8,115 bases of DNA from CAZQYC01 sp043746555 (GCA_043746555.1 JAYTQU010000324.1:1-8115), one strand, 5' to 3'. Positions 1 to 7,110 are shown, numbered from the stretch's first letter. Notes: generated by a model from the sequence alone, not told the origin. Program-made: numbers and translations.

Positions 1-125
1 CGAATCCGTCACTCTGTAAGAATCGGTATTTTTTGAACAATCGACGGCGTAGCGCATTCCATGGCACCGGAAAATAGAGGCGACGGTCCACTGTGCAGCG
101 GTTAGTTGAAAGGCCAGTTAAAAAG
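1..125. other. Non-coding left edge, no gene seen
   Basis: No supportable gene lies left of the regulator. The ATG at 61 opens only a 14-codon frame ending in TAG, and the minus-strand ATG at 62 opens a 17-codon frame; neither has a convincing ribosome binding site. I see no stem-loop followed by a T-run that would serve as the regulator's terminator. Confidence 0.5.
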
Positions 126-138
126 CTAGTTAAAAAAT
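103..138. repeat. Three tandem 12-bp degenerate repeats across the end of the gntR gene
   Basis: Three consecutive 12-base units can be read on the + strand: TAGTTGAAAGGC (103-114), CAGTTAAAAAGC (115-126) and TAGTTAAAAAAT (127-138), with consensus YAGTTRAAARRY. The last unit lies inside the leftward regulator gene and contains most of its TAG stop (126-128). Because 12 is a multiple of three, the repeat stays in the regulator's frame: after the stop the frame continues LFNWPFN and then meets TAA. The units therefore echo the final EFFN residues of the protein. It could be a local duplication that moved the stop codon, or a T-rich tract on the minus strand that helps end transcription. I see no hairpin that would make a classical terminator. 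Confidence 0.6.
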
Positions 139-836
139 TCCGCGCCCAAGGTGTTGAGCGCTTGCAGGCCTTCGGCAATGTGTGCGCGCATCAAGCGTTC
201 GGCATCCGCCGCTCGGCCGGCCACAATAGCCGCGGTAATGCGCCGATGTCCGGCGTTGGCTTTGTCGATTCGGCGTGCGTTATAGAAAGTGGTAAACAAC
301 AGCCGATATACCGGCACGCGCAGCCGCTCGACAAATCCCCGTACATAGTGATTACCGGAGCCTTCAATAATGAGCCGATGCCACTCGTCATTAAGACGCG
401 CAAAATGCTCGTGGTCCCCCGAGTGCTCCAACGCATTCAATTCGGCCTGCACGCTGGAAAGTTTTTTCTTCAACGCGGGCTCCAGCGCCGCGGCAAACTC
501 GGCGGCGGCAAGACCTTCCAGCGCCATGCGCGCACGATAGATCTGTTGAATCTCGTCGCGCGTCAATTGCTTGACCGACGCGCCGCGAAATTCTTCGATC
601 ACCACCACGCCTTCGGTCGCGAGCCGCTGCAATGCTTCGCGCACACGACCGCGAGTAGCGCCCAGTTCGCGAATGATATCGGCCTCCACCAACCGATGTC
701 CCGGCGCAAAGCGGCCCTTGCGCACGCGTTCACGAATCCAATCGACCACATCGTTCACGCCGACGGTTTTTCGTCGCGACTCCGCGCGAAGCTTTTTCGG
801 CGCTGTAATTTTTCCGGTAACGCGCGCTTTACTCAT
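126..836 (-). CDS. GntR-family transcriptional regulator, FadR/FCD subfamily
   Basis: This 236-residue protein has the usual length and two-part layout of FadR-subfamily GntR regulators. A basic tail (1-25) precedes a winged helix-turn-helix at about 26-90, with the typical GntR run IRxxVRxGRFAPGHRLVEADI (34-54), then the recognition helix with TRGRVREALQRLATEGVV (61-78). An all-helical FCD ligand-binding domain follows (about 95-230). FCD domains often bind a metal that helps hold a carboxylic acid effector; the likely ligands here are N149 and H153 (in NDEWH), H197 (in GHRRI) and H219 (in MRAHI). Such proteins are usually repressors released by a pathway acid. The gene diverges from a TRAP/CoA-transferase operon across 65 bp, so I infer that it controls that operon and itself. 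The ATG at 836 has GAGG (847-850) ten bases upstream on its strand. Family assignment is firm; the effector is unknown. Confidence 0.93.
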   Translation of the reverse strand: MSKARVTGKITAPKKLRAESRRKTVGVNDVVDWIRERVRKGRFAPGHRLVEADIIRELGATRGRVREALQRLATEGVVVIEEFRGASVKQLTRDEIQQIYRARMALEGLAAAEFAAALEPALKKKLSSVQAELNALEHSGDHEHFARLNDEWHRLIIEGSGNHYVRGFVERLRVPVYRLLFTTFYNARRIDKANAGHRRITAAIVAGRAADAERLMRAHIAEGLQALNTLGAEFFN

Positions 837-851
837 GCAACGAGAGCCTCA

Positions 852-880
852 TCGATAATGCACCTGTTCGTCAGTATGAT
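852..880 (+). promoter_or_regulatory. Candidate sigma70-type promoter for the rightward operon
   Basis: A -10 hexamer TATGAT (875-880, five of six to consensus) lies 17 bp after a weaker -35 hexamer TCGATA (852-857, four of six). The predicted transcript start near 887 would leave only about 15 nt before the ATG at 902. This is a by-eye match in a short AT-richer gap and has not been scored statistically. Confidence 0.4.
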
Positions 881-882
881 GA
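868..882. promoter_or_regulatory. Candidate operator, imperfect inverted repeat
   Basis: TCGTCA-GTA-TGATGA is an inverted repeat with five of six arm pairs matched around a 3-bp centre. The length and symmetry resemble FadR-subfamily operators, though it is not the FadR TGGTCNNACCA type. It covers the putative -10 elements of both promoters, the expected place for a repressor site. The link to the neighbouring GntR protein is inference. Confidence 0.35.
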
Positions 883-902
883 AAAACGTTGTGCGTTTTC
901 AA
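873..902 (-). promoter_or_regulatory. Candidate sigma70-type promoter for the gntR gene
   Basis: On the minus strand, TTGAAA (complement of 897-902, five of six to the -35 consensus) is followed after 18 bp by CATACT (complement of 873-878, four of six to the -10 consensus). The predicted start is near 866, giving a leader of about 30 nt that carries GAGG at 847-850. It overlaps the rightward promoter face to face, so one bound repressor could block both. Confidence 0.35.
883..899. promoter_or_regulatory. Second candidate operator or hairpin, perfect 6-bp inverted repeat
   Basis: AAAACG-TTGTG-CGTTTT is a perfect six-base inverted repeat with a five-base centre, starting one base after the preceding inverted repeat. 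It ends two bases before the ATG at 902, lies in the spacer of the leftward promoter and covers the predicted start of the rightward transcript. It could be a second operator for the GntR protein, or a small hairpin limiting translation of the first operon gene. Confidence 0.35.
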
Positions 903-2044
903 TGTCATTCGAATCGCCCCATTACGTTACTGAGTTTTGCGTGAGCGACATCGATCTTGTATTCGCCGGCGATTTGGTCTTGGACGAGCCCGACGCCGAT
1001 CACTGGTTGAGTGGCATCGCGCCGGTCTTGCAAGCCGCTGATGTTGCCATCGGTCACCTGGAAGTGCCGCACACGCTGCGCGGTCGTGAACTTGCGGGCG
1101 ATGTCCCCGCCCCCGGCGCACATCCGGATCACATCGCCGCCATCGCTCGCGCAGGATTTCAAGCGGTATCGCTTGCCGGTAATCACATTGCCGACTGCGG
1201 TCCGCAGGGCATCGCCGACACGATCGATGCATTGACTCGCGCTCACTTTCGGTTCGCGGGTACGGGACCTACGTTGAGCGATGCCCGTGCCCCGGCGATC
1301 CTGCAACACAAAGACACAAACATTGCGCTACTCAGTTACAACTGTGTCGGTCCCGAATCGTCTTGGGCGACCGATACTCGCGCGGGATGCGCGTTTGTTC
1401 GCATCGACACTGCCAACGGTGAACCGATCGCACCGGCGGCGGCGCTTGATCGTGCAGAACCCGATTCGTTGCGGCAAATGTCGAGCGATATTGCAGCTGC
1501 GCGAAAGCACGTCGACATCGTGATCGTCGCGTTACACAAAGGTATTGTTCACACGCCCGCGCGACTCGCGCCTTATGAGCGAGAGGTTGCCCACGCCGCC
1601 ATCGATGCGGGCGCGGACATCGTGCTCGGCCATCACGCCCACATTGTGCGTGGCATCGAGCGGTATCGCGGCAAGCCGATTTTCCACGGACTGGGAAACG
1701 GTTGCGTGGTAACGCGGGCGTTAAGCCCCGATCAATCGCATCCTGCGCGCGCCGCGTGGGCGCGCAAGCGACGTGAGTTGTTCGGCTTCGAGCCCGATCC
1801 AACATACTACCTAGCGCCGTTTCACCCCGACGCGATTAACGCCATGCTCGGTCGTGTGCGCAAGCAAGGCAATGAGATGCGAGTGGGATTTGTTCCCGTA
1901 CATGTCGAAGCGCCAGGCAGACCTGTGCTCGCGAACGCGAATCAAGTTAAACGTATTGCCGACTATATTGAACACATTACTAAAGACGCGGGATTGCCGG
2001 CTATTTCAACCACCTTTGACGGCGAGTGCGTATGGCTGAGTTAG
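902..2044 (+). CDS. CapA-family metallophosphoesterase-like protein
   Basis: This 380-residue protein matches the CapA/PgsA family of poly-gamma-glutamate synthesis proteins, a calcineurin-like metallophosphoesterase fold. Its motifs occur in order: the metal-binding start FAGDLVLDE (21-29), GHLEVPHT (51-58, in the place of the usual NLE), LAGNHIADCG (91-100), a strand with VALHKG (209-214, where most members have HWG), GADIVLGHHAHIVRGIERY (237-255) and GKPIFHGLGNG (257-267). D24, N94, H95, H244, H245 and H247 are the likely metal ligands. I see no signal peptide or membrane anchor, unlike CapA proteins of capsule synthesis, so it may be cytoplasmic. No capsule gene is nearby; its place at the head of a transport and CoA operon suggests a hydrolase or accessory role in the pathway, which is inference. 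The start is uncertain: ATG 902 lacks a Shine-Dalgarno sequence, and GTG 941 (residue 14) would also fit the family's short N-terminus. Confidence 0.85.
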   Translation: MSFESPHYVTEFCVSDIDLVFAGDLVLDEPDADHWLSGIAPVLQAADVAIGHLEVPHTLRGRELAGDVPAPGAHPDHIAAIARAGFQAVSLAGNHIADCGPQGIADTIDALTRAHFRFAGTGPTLSDARAPAILQHKDTNIALLSYNCVGPESSWATDTRAGCAFVRIDTANGEPIAPAAALDRAEPDSLRQMSSDIAAARKHVDIVIVALHKGIVHTPARLAPYEREVAHAAIDAGADIVLGHHAHIVRGIERYRGKPIFHGLGNGCVVTRALSPDQSHPARAAWARKRRELFGFEPDPTYYLAPFHPDAINAMLGRVRKQGNEMRVGFVPVHVEAPGRPVLANANQVKRIADYIEHITKDAGLPAISTTFDGECVWLS

Positions 2045-2538
2045 AACGCGACGCTATAACCCTGCCGCCACAACGCGGTCCGCTCTTTTATTTGGGCGCG
2101 ATCGGATTGGTTGTGTTGATGGTTGTGGGAACGCTTGCGGTGCTTGGCCGCCACGTCGGCCGGCCGTTTCTCGGCGCGATTGAAATTATTCAAGCGGCGA
2201 TCTTGCTCATGGCATGCGCGTCGGTGGTCATCGCCACAATCAGCGAAGCGCACGCTGCCGTACATTTGTTAACCGATCGTCTCGCTGCCAAACCGAAACA
2301 CTCGCTCGCCAAACTTGCCGCGTTCTTGTCGGCGATATTTTTCATAGGACTTACGGTGGGCGGCGTGTGGTTGGCGATGGACTATTGGCATGCGCACGAA
2401 GAAAGCGAAGTTCTCCACATCCCGTTTCGGCCACTGCGCGCATTAACTGCGCTCACCATGGCGAGCATCGCGTGCGTGTATCTCTATCGCACATTCCGAT
2501 CTTCGCTAAGTCATAAGCCTGCGAGCGATAGGCAATGA
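2032..2538 (+). CDS. TRAP transporter small permease subunit (DctQ-like)
   Basis: This 168-residue protein has the size and four-helix pattern of DctQ, the small membrane subunit of tripartite ATP-independent periplasmic transporters. Hydrophobic segments lie at about 18-39, 48-70, 93-117 and 136-153. The family landmark is the GRPFLGAIEIIQ stretch (43-54) leading into helix 2; HIPFRPLRAL (129-138) before helix 4 matches the usual entry into the last helix. DctQ joins DctM in the inner membrane and is needed for sodium-coupled uptake of organic acids, but does not reveal the substrate. I chose ATG 2032, giving a 13-bp overlap with the preceding gene; a GTG at 2026 in the same frame would add only two residues. 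GGCGAG (2021-2026) is a weak ribosome binding site. The protein ends in the ATGA shared with the next gene. Confidence 0.9.
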   Translation: MAELERDAITLPPQRGPLFYLGAIGLVVLMVVGTLAVLGRHVGRPFLGAIEIIQAAILLMACASVVIATISEAHAAVHLLTDRLAAKPKHSLAKLAAFLSAIFFIGLTVGGVWLAMDYWHAHEESEVLHIPFRPLRALTALTMASIACVYLYRTFRSSLSHKPASDRQ

Positions 2539-3836
2539 ATGGTCAGCTAGATGGCGTGTTCGGCGTCGTTGCCTTACTAATCTTACTGACGCTTGGTGTC
2601 CCCATCGGCGTTGCGATGGGCTTGGTCGGCATGGCGGGCCTTGCTCTTTTAGTAGGACTTGAACCGGCGGTCATCAAATCCGGCGTAGTGTTATTCGAAA
2701 CCTTCACGCGTTACGAGTTGGGCGTTCTGCCGCTTTTTCTATTCATGGCGCATGTATGTTTTTCCGCTGGCGCGAGCCGCGACTTCTTCGACGCAGCGGC
2801 GCGCCTCTTCGGTCATCGACGCGGTGGACTCGCGCTCGCGTCTATCGGTGGATGCGCAGGCTTCGGCGCCGTAAGCGGATCGAGTTTGGCCACCGCAGCA
2901 ACCATTGGACTCATCGGTCTGCCGGAGATGCGCAAGCGCGGTTATTCCGATGCGTTGGCTACCGGATCGATAGCTGCCGGCGGCACACTAGGTTCGCTCA
3001 CCCCGCCGTCCGGCGCGTTAATTGTGTATGGCATCTTGGCTGAGCAATCCATTGGCAAGTTATTTACCGCCGCGATTATTCCCGTCGTTACACAAACGTT
3101 GTTCTACATGATCACCATCGTGCTCCTCTGTCACTGGCGGCCGTCGATTGCACCGCCATCGCGTAAAGCAAGTTGGCCTGAACGTCGCTCCGCACTTTTG
3201 CGCGTGAGCGACTTGGCGGCGCTCGTCGTCATTGTGCTCGGCGGCATCGCAATCGGTTGGTTTACGCCGACCGAAGCGGCATCGGTCGGCGCGACGCTAT
3301 CGTTGGCGTTATGCGCATGGCGGCGTAAATTGAATTTGGCCACGTTGCGCGCCGCGCTGGCCGAAACGCTCAAAACGACCGGCATGATCTATGTTGTGAT
3401 TGTCGGCGCTCTGATTTTTTCTGTTTTCATGAGTTTCACGGGTCTCGCCGATCAGGTGGCCACGTTGATGAACGGACTGCAAGGCGGTCGCTGGGCGGTT
3501 ATTATCGCGATGACTTTGCTACTGCTACTACTTGGATCGGTGCTAGATGGTTTGGCTATGATGCTACTGGTCACACCAATTCTGTTGCCGATCGTTCACG
3601 GCCTGGGGCTATCGCCGATATGGTTCGGAATCTTTTTGGTGCGCACGATGGAAATCGGTTTTGTGCATCCACCCATCGGCATCAACTTGTATGTGATTCA
3701 GGGCATCGCGAAAGATGTGCCGCTCACTCGGATCTTCAAGGGCGTGTTGCCATTTTTGGCGGCGGACTTTTTTCATCTAAGTCTCATCATTGCAGTGCCG
3801 TCATTGGTGCTCGCCCTACCGGATTGGTTGAGTTGA
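2535..3836 (+). CDS. TRAP transporter large permease subunit (DctM-like)
   Basis: This 433-residue, very hydrophobic protein is the transporting subunit of a TRAP system and has the normal family length. Landmarks in order are GVPIGVAMG in the first helix (21-29), GCAGFGAVSGSSLATAAT (106-123), GGTLGSLTPPSG (149-160), FTPTEAASVGA (243-253) and GFVHPPIGINLYV (375-387). The two proline-rich re-entrant motifs match the inverted-repeat halves of the ion-transporter superfamily and form the sodium and substrate sites. It starts inside the dctQ stop (ATGA, 2535-2538), so the two permease genes are coupled. The sequence does not give the substrate; the downstream CoA genes suggest a carboxylic acid. 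The periplasmic binding protein (DctP) that a TRAP system requires is not in the window. Confidence 0.95.
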   Translation: MNGQLDGVFGVVALLILLTLGVPIGVAMGLVGMAGLALLVGLEPAVIKSGVVLFETFTRYELGVLPLFLFMAHVCFSAGASRDFFDAAARLFGHRRGGLALASIGGCAGFGAVSGSSLATAATIGLIGLPEMRKRGYSDALATGSIAAGGTLGSLTPPSGALIVYGILAEQSIGKLFTAAIIPVVTQTLFYMITIVLLCHWRPSIAPPSRKASWPERRSALLRVSDLAALVVIVLGGIAIGWFTPTEAASVGATLSLALCAWRRKLNLATLRAALAETLKTTGMIYVVIVGALIFSVFMSFTGLADQVATLMNGLQGGRWAVIIAMTLLLLLLGSVLDGLAMMLLVTPILLPIVHGLGLSPIWFGIFLVRTMEIGFVHPPIGINLYVIQGIAKDVPLTRIFKGVLPFLAADFFHLSLIIAVPSLVLALPDWLS

Positions 3837-3838
3837 CG

Positions 3839-4933
3839 ATGACGACGTCCCTTTCATTACTAATGGACCGAGTTGCCGCGCTACTGCGCGATCCACTGTT
3901 CGCCGCGCGTGCGGCGGCGAACGATCAACGCGTAATCGGCTATGTGAGCAGCGACATTCCGGTTGAACTCATTTTGGCGGCCGATGCTTTGCCGGTGCGT
4001 TTGCGCGGCGCGTCGGAGCGTCCCACGCCACTCGCCGATAAGTATTTGGAGAGCTCCTTCGCGCCTGAGTGTCGAGCCATCGCGGAACAGTATCTTGGCG
4101 GACAACTTGATTTTCTCGACGCCGTTATTTTTCCGCGTAGCAACGACAGCGCGCAGCGCCTCTATTACTATGTGTGCGAACTACAACGCCGCAACAAATG
4201 CACGGGGCCACGCCCGATACTTTTCGATGTCGCAAAGATTGCGCGCGAAACCAGTCGCGAACACACTCTAGAGTCGCTTCGCCGTCTCTCACGCGAAATT
4301 GGAACGAAGTCTTCTCAATTGCCGCAGGCGCTGGAGCGTACGCATGCGCGCACATCGCTGATCAATCAATTGCAATCGTTGCAAGCCGGCCCGTCCGGAA
4401 TTCTCGGTAGCACAGCGCATCGCGTACGGTCTGCGAGCGAGTGCGATTGGTCCGATAGTTTCGATTTTTATCTAGCCTCGTTGCTTGCTGCCGCGCCACT
4501 TCATGCAAGTTACTCTCGAATCGTGTTGTGCGGAAGTGCGCCTCCCGACGATCGTCTTCATTGCGCCGTGGAATCCGCTAACGGCTCCATCGTTGGCGAT
4601 CTTACCGACACGACAATCGAAATTGACAACACTTCACTTGACGCACTCAACGCGGTCGCAGAGAGGTGTTATCACGCTCGAACTCCGGCGCAGCAGATGG
4701 CACATTCTGCGACTTGGATTGCCGATCGCGCGGCGAGCCTGAATGCCGACGGCGTAATTCTCTGGCTTATTGAAGAAGACGAAGCACTGCCGTGGGAAGT
4801 CGCGGCGCAAGTACAATCGCTGCGCACCGCAAACATTCCCGTTCTCGCACTGACGCGCCGACGCTGGTTAGCGGACGCGACTACCCTCAGTGAGATTGCT
4901 CGCTTCGTGCAGTCGTTAGATGCCACGCGATGA
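3839..4933 (+). CDS. 2-hydroxyacyl-CoA dehydratase/benzoyl-CoA reductase family protein, small-subunit type, with altered cluster-site cysteines
   Basis: The 364-residue product resembles the HgdB/FldC/BcrC family, whose members hold a [4Fe-4S] cluster and reduce or dehydrate acyl-CoA thioesters by radical chemistry. The family signature IGYVSSDIPVELILAADALPVRLRG is recognisable at 33-57, followed by FAPECRAIAEQYLGGQLDFLDAVIFPR (74-100) and the late strand-helix DGVILWLIEED (304-314) with IPVLALTRRRW (333-343). Known subunits bind the cluster with three cysteines. Here only C78 is kept: the CDS motif reads SNDS (101-104), and the third site appears to be LIEEDE (310-315) with no cysteine. C113, C121, C201, C231, C242 and C277 lie elsewhere. 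The subunit may thus lack a cluster and act as a structural or substrate-binding partner. ATG 3839 lies two bases after the dctM stop; the same frame stays open to 3620, but that part overlaps dctM. It ends in an ATGA overlap with the CoA-transferase gene. Confidence 0.8.
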   Translation: MTTSLSLLMDRVAALLRDPLFAARAAANDQRVIGYVSSDIPVELILAADALPVRLRGASERPTPLADKYLESSFAPECRAIAEQYLGGQLDFLDAVIFPRSNDSAQRLYYYVCELQRRNKCTGPRPILFDVAKIARETSREHTLESLRRLSREIGTKSSQLPQALERTHARTSLINQLQSLQAGPSGILGSTAHRVRSASECDWSDSFDFYLASLLAAAPLHASYSRIVLCGSAPPDDRLHCAVESANGSIVGDLTDTTIEIDNTSLDALNAVAERCYHARTPAQQMAHSATWIADRAASLNADGVILWLIEEDEALPWEVAAQVQSLRTANIPVLALTRRRWLADATTLSEIARFVQSLDATR

Positions 4934-7110
4934 CATTACTGACCAATCATCGCGTGGTCGCATTGAGTGACGCTGCCGACAGCGCACTCGCTCGTTTCTT
5001 GGTCAGCCTCGGTGCAACAATAACTCGCGTTTCACTGGACTCTCTTGGTAGCTCCTTGAACGACGCAGATTTTCTAATCGAGCGACTTGGACTGACGGTA
5101 CTGGCGCAACATGGGATCGCTCGCGAGCAATTAACACAAACGCATTCGAGGTTGATTCACGTTTCGATATCGACATTTGGCAGCTTCGGTCCGCGAGCGC
5201 ACTGGCGAGGATCAGAGTTGGTGGCGTCGGCGATGAGCGGCACATTGCGACTTACTGGCGACTTGGACCGGCCACCGGTAAAGGAAGCGTTGGATGCGTG
5301 TTGGTTCCATGCGGATATGGTGGCCGCATCGGGCGCGCTCACGGCGTTGTACGAACGTAACGTTAGCGGCCTCGGTCAGCACGTGGACGTGTCAGTGCAA
5401 GAAGTCGCATTTTCGCGCGGCGTCAACAGCGTGTTGGCGTGGCAATTCGATCGCCGCAAGTTGCAACGCGCCGGCGGAGCGCTGAATTATGGTCGAGTAA
5501 TCGTACGATGTATTTGGCCACTGGCGAACGGTTATTGTTTTCACTCGCTCATGTCCGGGCGCTTTGGCGCGCCGGCCAATCAAGCACTCAGCGACTGGAT
5601 GGATGAAGTCGGCGTCGACAATCCATTAAAGGGCGTGGACTGGTTGCGCTACAACCGGTCGACATTGGAAGCAGCAACACGCGCGAGATGGGAACAAGCC
5701 ATCGAGAGTTTCTTTGCCACACGCTCACGAGATGAAATTCGCAACGACGGTCGTCGTCGCGGCATTAACGCCACCGTGCTAGCGACTCCCGCAGATGTAC
5801 TTGCCGATCCGCATCTGCAGGCGCGGGGATTTTTTGACCACAGCGATGTCACAAACACGCCATCGCGCTTCGTGAGCGTCATTGCCGCGCCGTCGAACAC
5901 CGCGACGCCACGCAGTGCTTCGCCGTCAAGCAAACGCAACGGTCCACTCGCCGGCGTTCGCGTTCTGGATTTTTCGTGGGCGCTAGTCGGTTCCATCGCG
6001 ACCAAGGTGCTGGGTGACTTAGGCGCGGAAGTAATCAAAGTGGAATCGCGCACGCGACCCTGTCTTTCGCGCATCGACGTACAAGTCAGTCAATCACGCG
6101 CCGATAGTTTCGATGACAAGCCTTGGTTCGCGCATCTCAACTCGTCCAAGTTGAGTTTGGCGCTCGACTTGAAACAACCCGCCAGTCGCGAAGTGCTCGA
6201 TCCGCTTATCGACTGGGCCGACGTGGTCGTCGAAAATTTTTCGCCGGGCACGATGCATAAGCTCGGACTCGATTACGAACGTCTGGCAACGCGTAATCCA
6301 AGCATTGTGATGATATCCGGTAGCGTGTTCGGCCAAACGGGTCCGCTCGCATCGGAGTGGGGTGTGGATGGAACGGGCGCCGCTTTGTCGAGTCGCACGT
6401 TGCTCACGGGTTGGTGCGATCGCGCGCCCGTTATCCCGAGCGCCGTCCCCTACGGCGATGTCATCGTGCCCTATGTGATGGCTGCATCCGTTGCCGCAGC
6501 GCTTGCGAAGCGTCAAATGACCGGACACGGCTGTCACATCGATGCCTCGATGTACGAGATTTGCGTTCAACAAATGCGCGACGCGATGATCGCGGCTTCG
6601 CACGGCGACGAAGTCATTCGACAAGGCAACAGCGACGCACGCGTCTTTCATCAAGGCGTTTATGCAACTCAAGGCGAAGACCGCTTCGTCGCGATCACTA
6701 TGTTTTCTGCGGACGACTGGTCTACTTTGAGTAAGCATGCGCAGTTCGCCGATGCTACTTCCGCCGCCGAACGCGACGCTCAACTCACAGGTTGGTTTAG
6801 TAAACAAGACGATCATAGTGCGGTCGCGATTTTGCAATCCATCGGCATTGCGGCGGGTGTCGTGCAAGACATCGAAGACTTGTTAGAGCGCGATCCGCAA
6901 CTCGCTGCACGCGGCGCTTTAGTTGCGCTCGATCATCCATTGCTCGGCGCGTTCGGACACATGCGTACGCCAATGTCGTTCTCTCGCAGCGCCGTCGAGC
7001 CGTTTCGCCCGCCCGCAATCGGCGAACATAGTACGCAGATCGCCAACGTACACTGCGACCTTAGCCGAGAGCGAATTGCCGAACTCGACACGCTGGGAAT
7101 ATTCAAATGA
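4930..7110 (+). CDS. Tandem two-domain class III (CaiB/BaiF) CoA-transferase
   Basis: This 726-residue protein is about twice the usual 380-450 residues because it contains two CaiB/BaiF modules. The C-terminal one (about 338-726) is canonical: PLAGVRVLDFSWALVGSIAT (339-358), LGDLGAEVIKVES (361-373), LNSSKLSLALDLK (403-415), VVVENFSPG (432-440) and GHGCHIDAS (532-540), whose D538 matches the catalytic aspartate that forms the acyl anhydride. The N-terminal one (1-320) lacks the standard VLD and GAEVIKVE elements, with SLGATITRVS (26-35) in their place, but keeps GLGQHVDVSVQE (147-158) with D153, the matching aspartate. A linker rich in Ser, Pro and Thr (about 320-338) joins them. Class III enzymes move CoA between carboxylates; DddD is a known tandem member that acts on DMSP. 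The gene lies between two dehydratase-family genes with ATGA overlaps on both sides, so it probably makes or recycles their CoA-ester substrate. Donor and acceptor are unknown. Confidence 0.9.
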   Translation: MTLLTNHRVVALSDAADSALARFLVSLGATITRVSLDSLGSSLNDADFLIERLGLTVLAQHGIAREQLTQTHSRLIHVSISTFGSFGPRAHWRGSELVASAMSGTLRLTGDLDRPPVKEALDACWFHADMVAASGALTALYERNVSGLGQHVDVSVQEVAFSRGVNSVLAWQFDRRKLQRAGGALNYGRVIVRCIWPLANGYCFHSLMSGRFGAPANQALSDWMDEVGVDNPLKGVDWLRYNRSTLEAATRARWEQAIESFFATRSRDEIRNDGRRRGINATVLATPADVLADPHLQARGFFDHSDVTNTPSRFVSVIAAPSNTATPRSASPSSKRNGPLAGVRVLDFSWALVGSIATKVLGDLGAEVIKVESRTRPCLSRIDVQVSQSRADSFDDKPWFAHLNSSKLSLALDLKQPASREVLDPLIDWADVVVENFSPGTMHKLGLDYERLATRNPSIVMISGSVFGQTGPLASEWGVDGTGAALSSRTLLTGWCDRAPVIPSAVPYGDVIVPYVMAASVAAALAKRQMTGHGCHIDASMYEICVQQMRDAMIAASHGDEVIRQGNSDARVFHQGVYATQGEDRFVAITMFSADDWSTLSKHAQFADATSAAERDAQLTGWFSKQDDHSAVAILQSIGIAAGVVQDIEDLLERDPQLAARGALVALDHPLLGAFGHMRTPMSFSRSAVEPFRPPAIGEHSTQIANVHCDLSRERIAELDTLGIFK

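Noticed and set aside
93..944. Long + strand open frame (283 codons) antisense to the regulator
   Set aside because: It covers the minus-strand GntR gene almost entirely, has no recognisable family motif, and runs into the next gene. The GntR reading has clear winged-helix and FCD signatures.
905..1309. 134-codon minus-strand frame opposite the CapA-like gene
   Set aside because: It is a low-complexity shadow, rich in Arg and Gly, with no start signal and no motif, opposite clear metallophosphoesterase motifs.
3620..3838. Upstream extension of the small dehydratase-family gene by 73 codons
   Set aside because: The frame is open but lies wholly inside the conserved C-terminal part of DctM and matches nothing. 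ATG 3839, two bases after the DctM stop, gives the normal family N-terminus.
6094..6867. 257-codon minus-strand open frame opposite the CoA-transferase
   Set aside because: It is opposite the most conserved half of the CoA-transferase and has no family motif; open antisense frames are common in GC-rich coding DNA.
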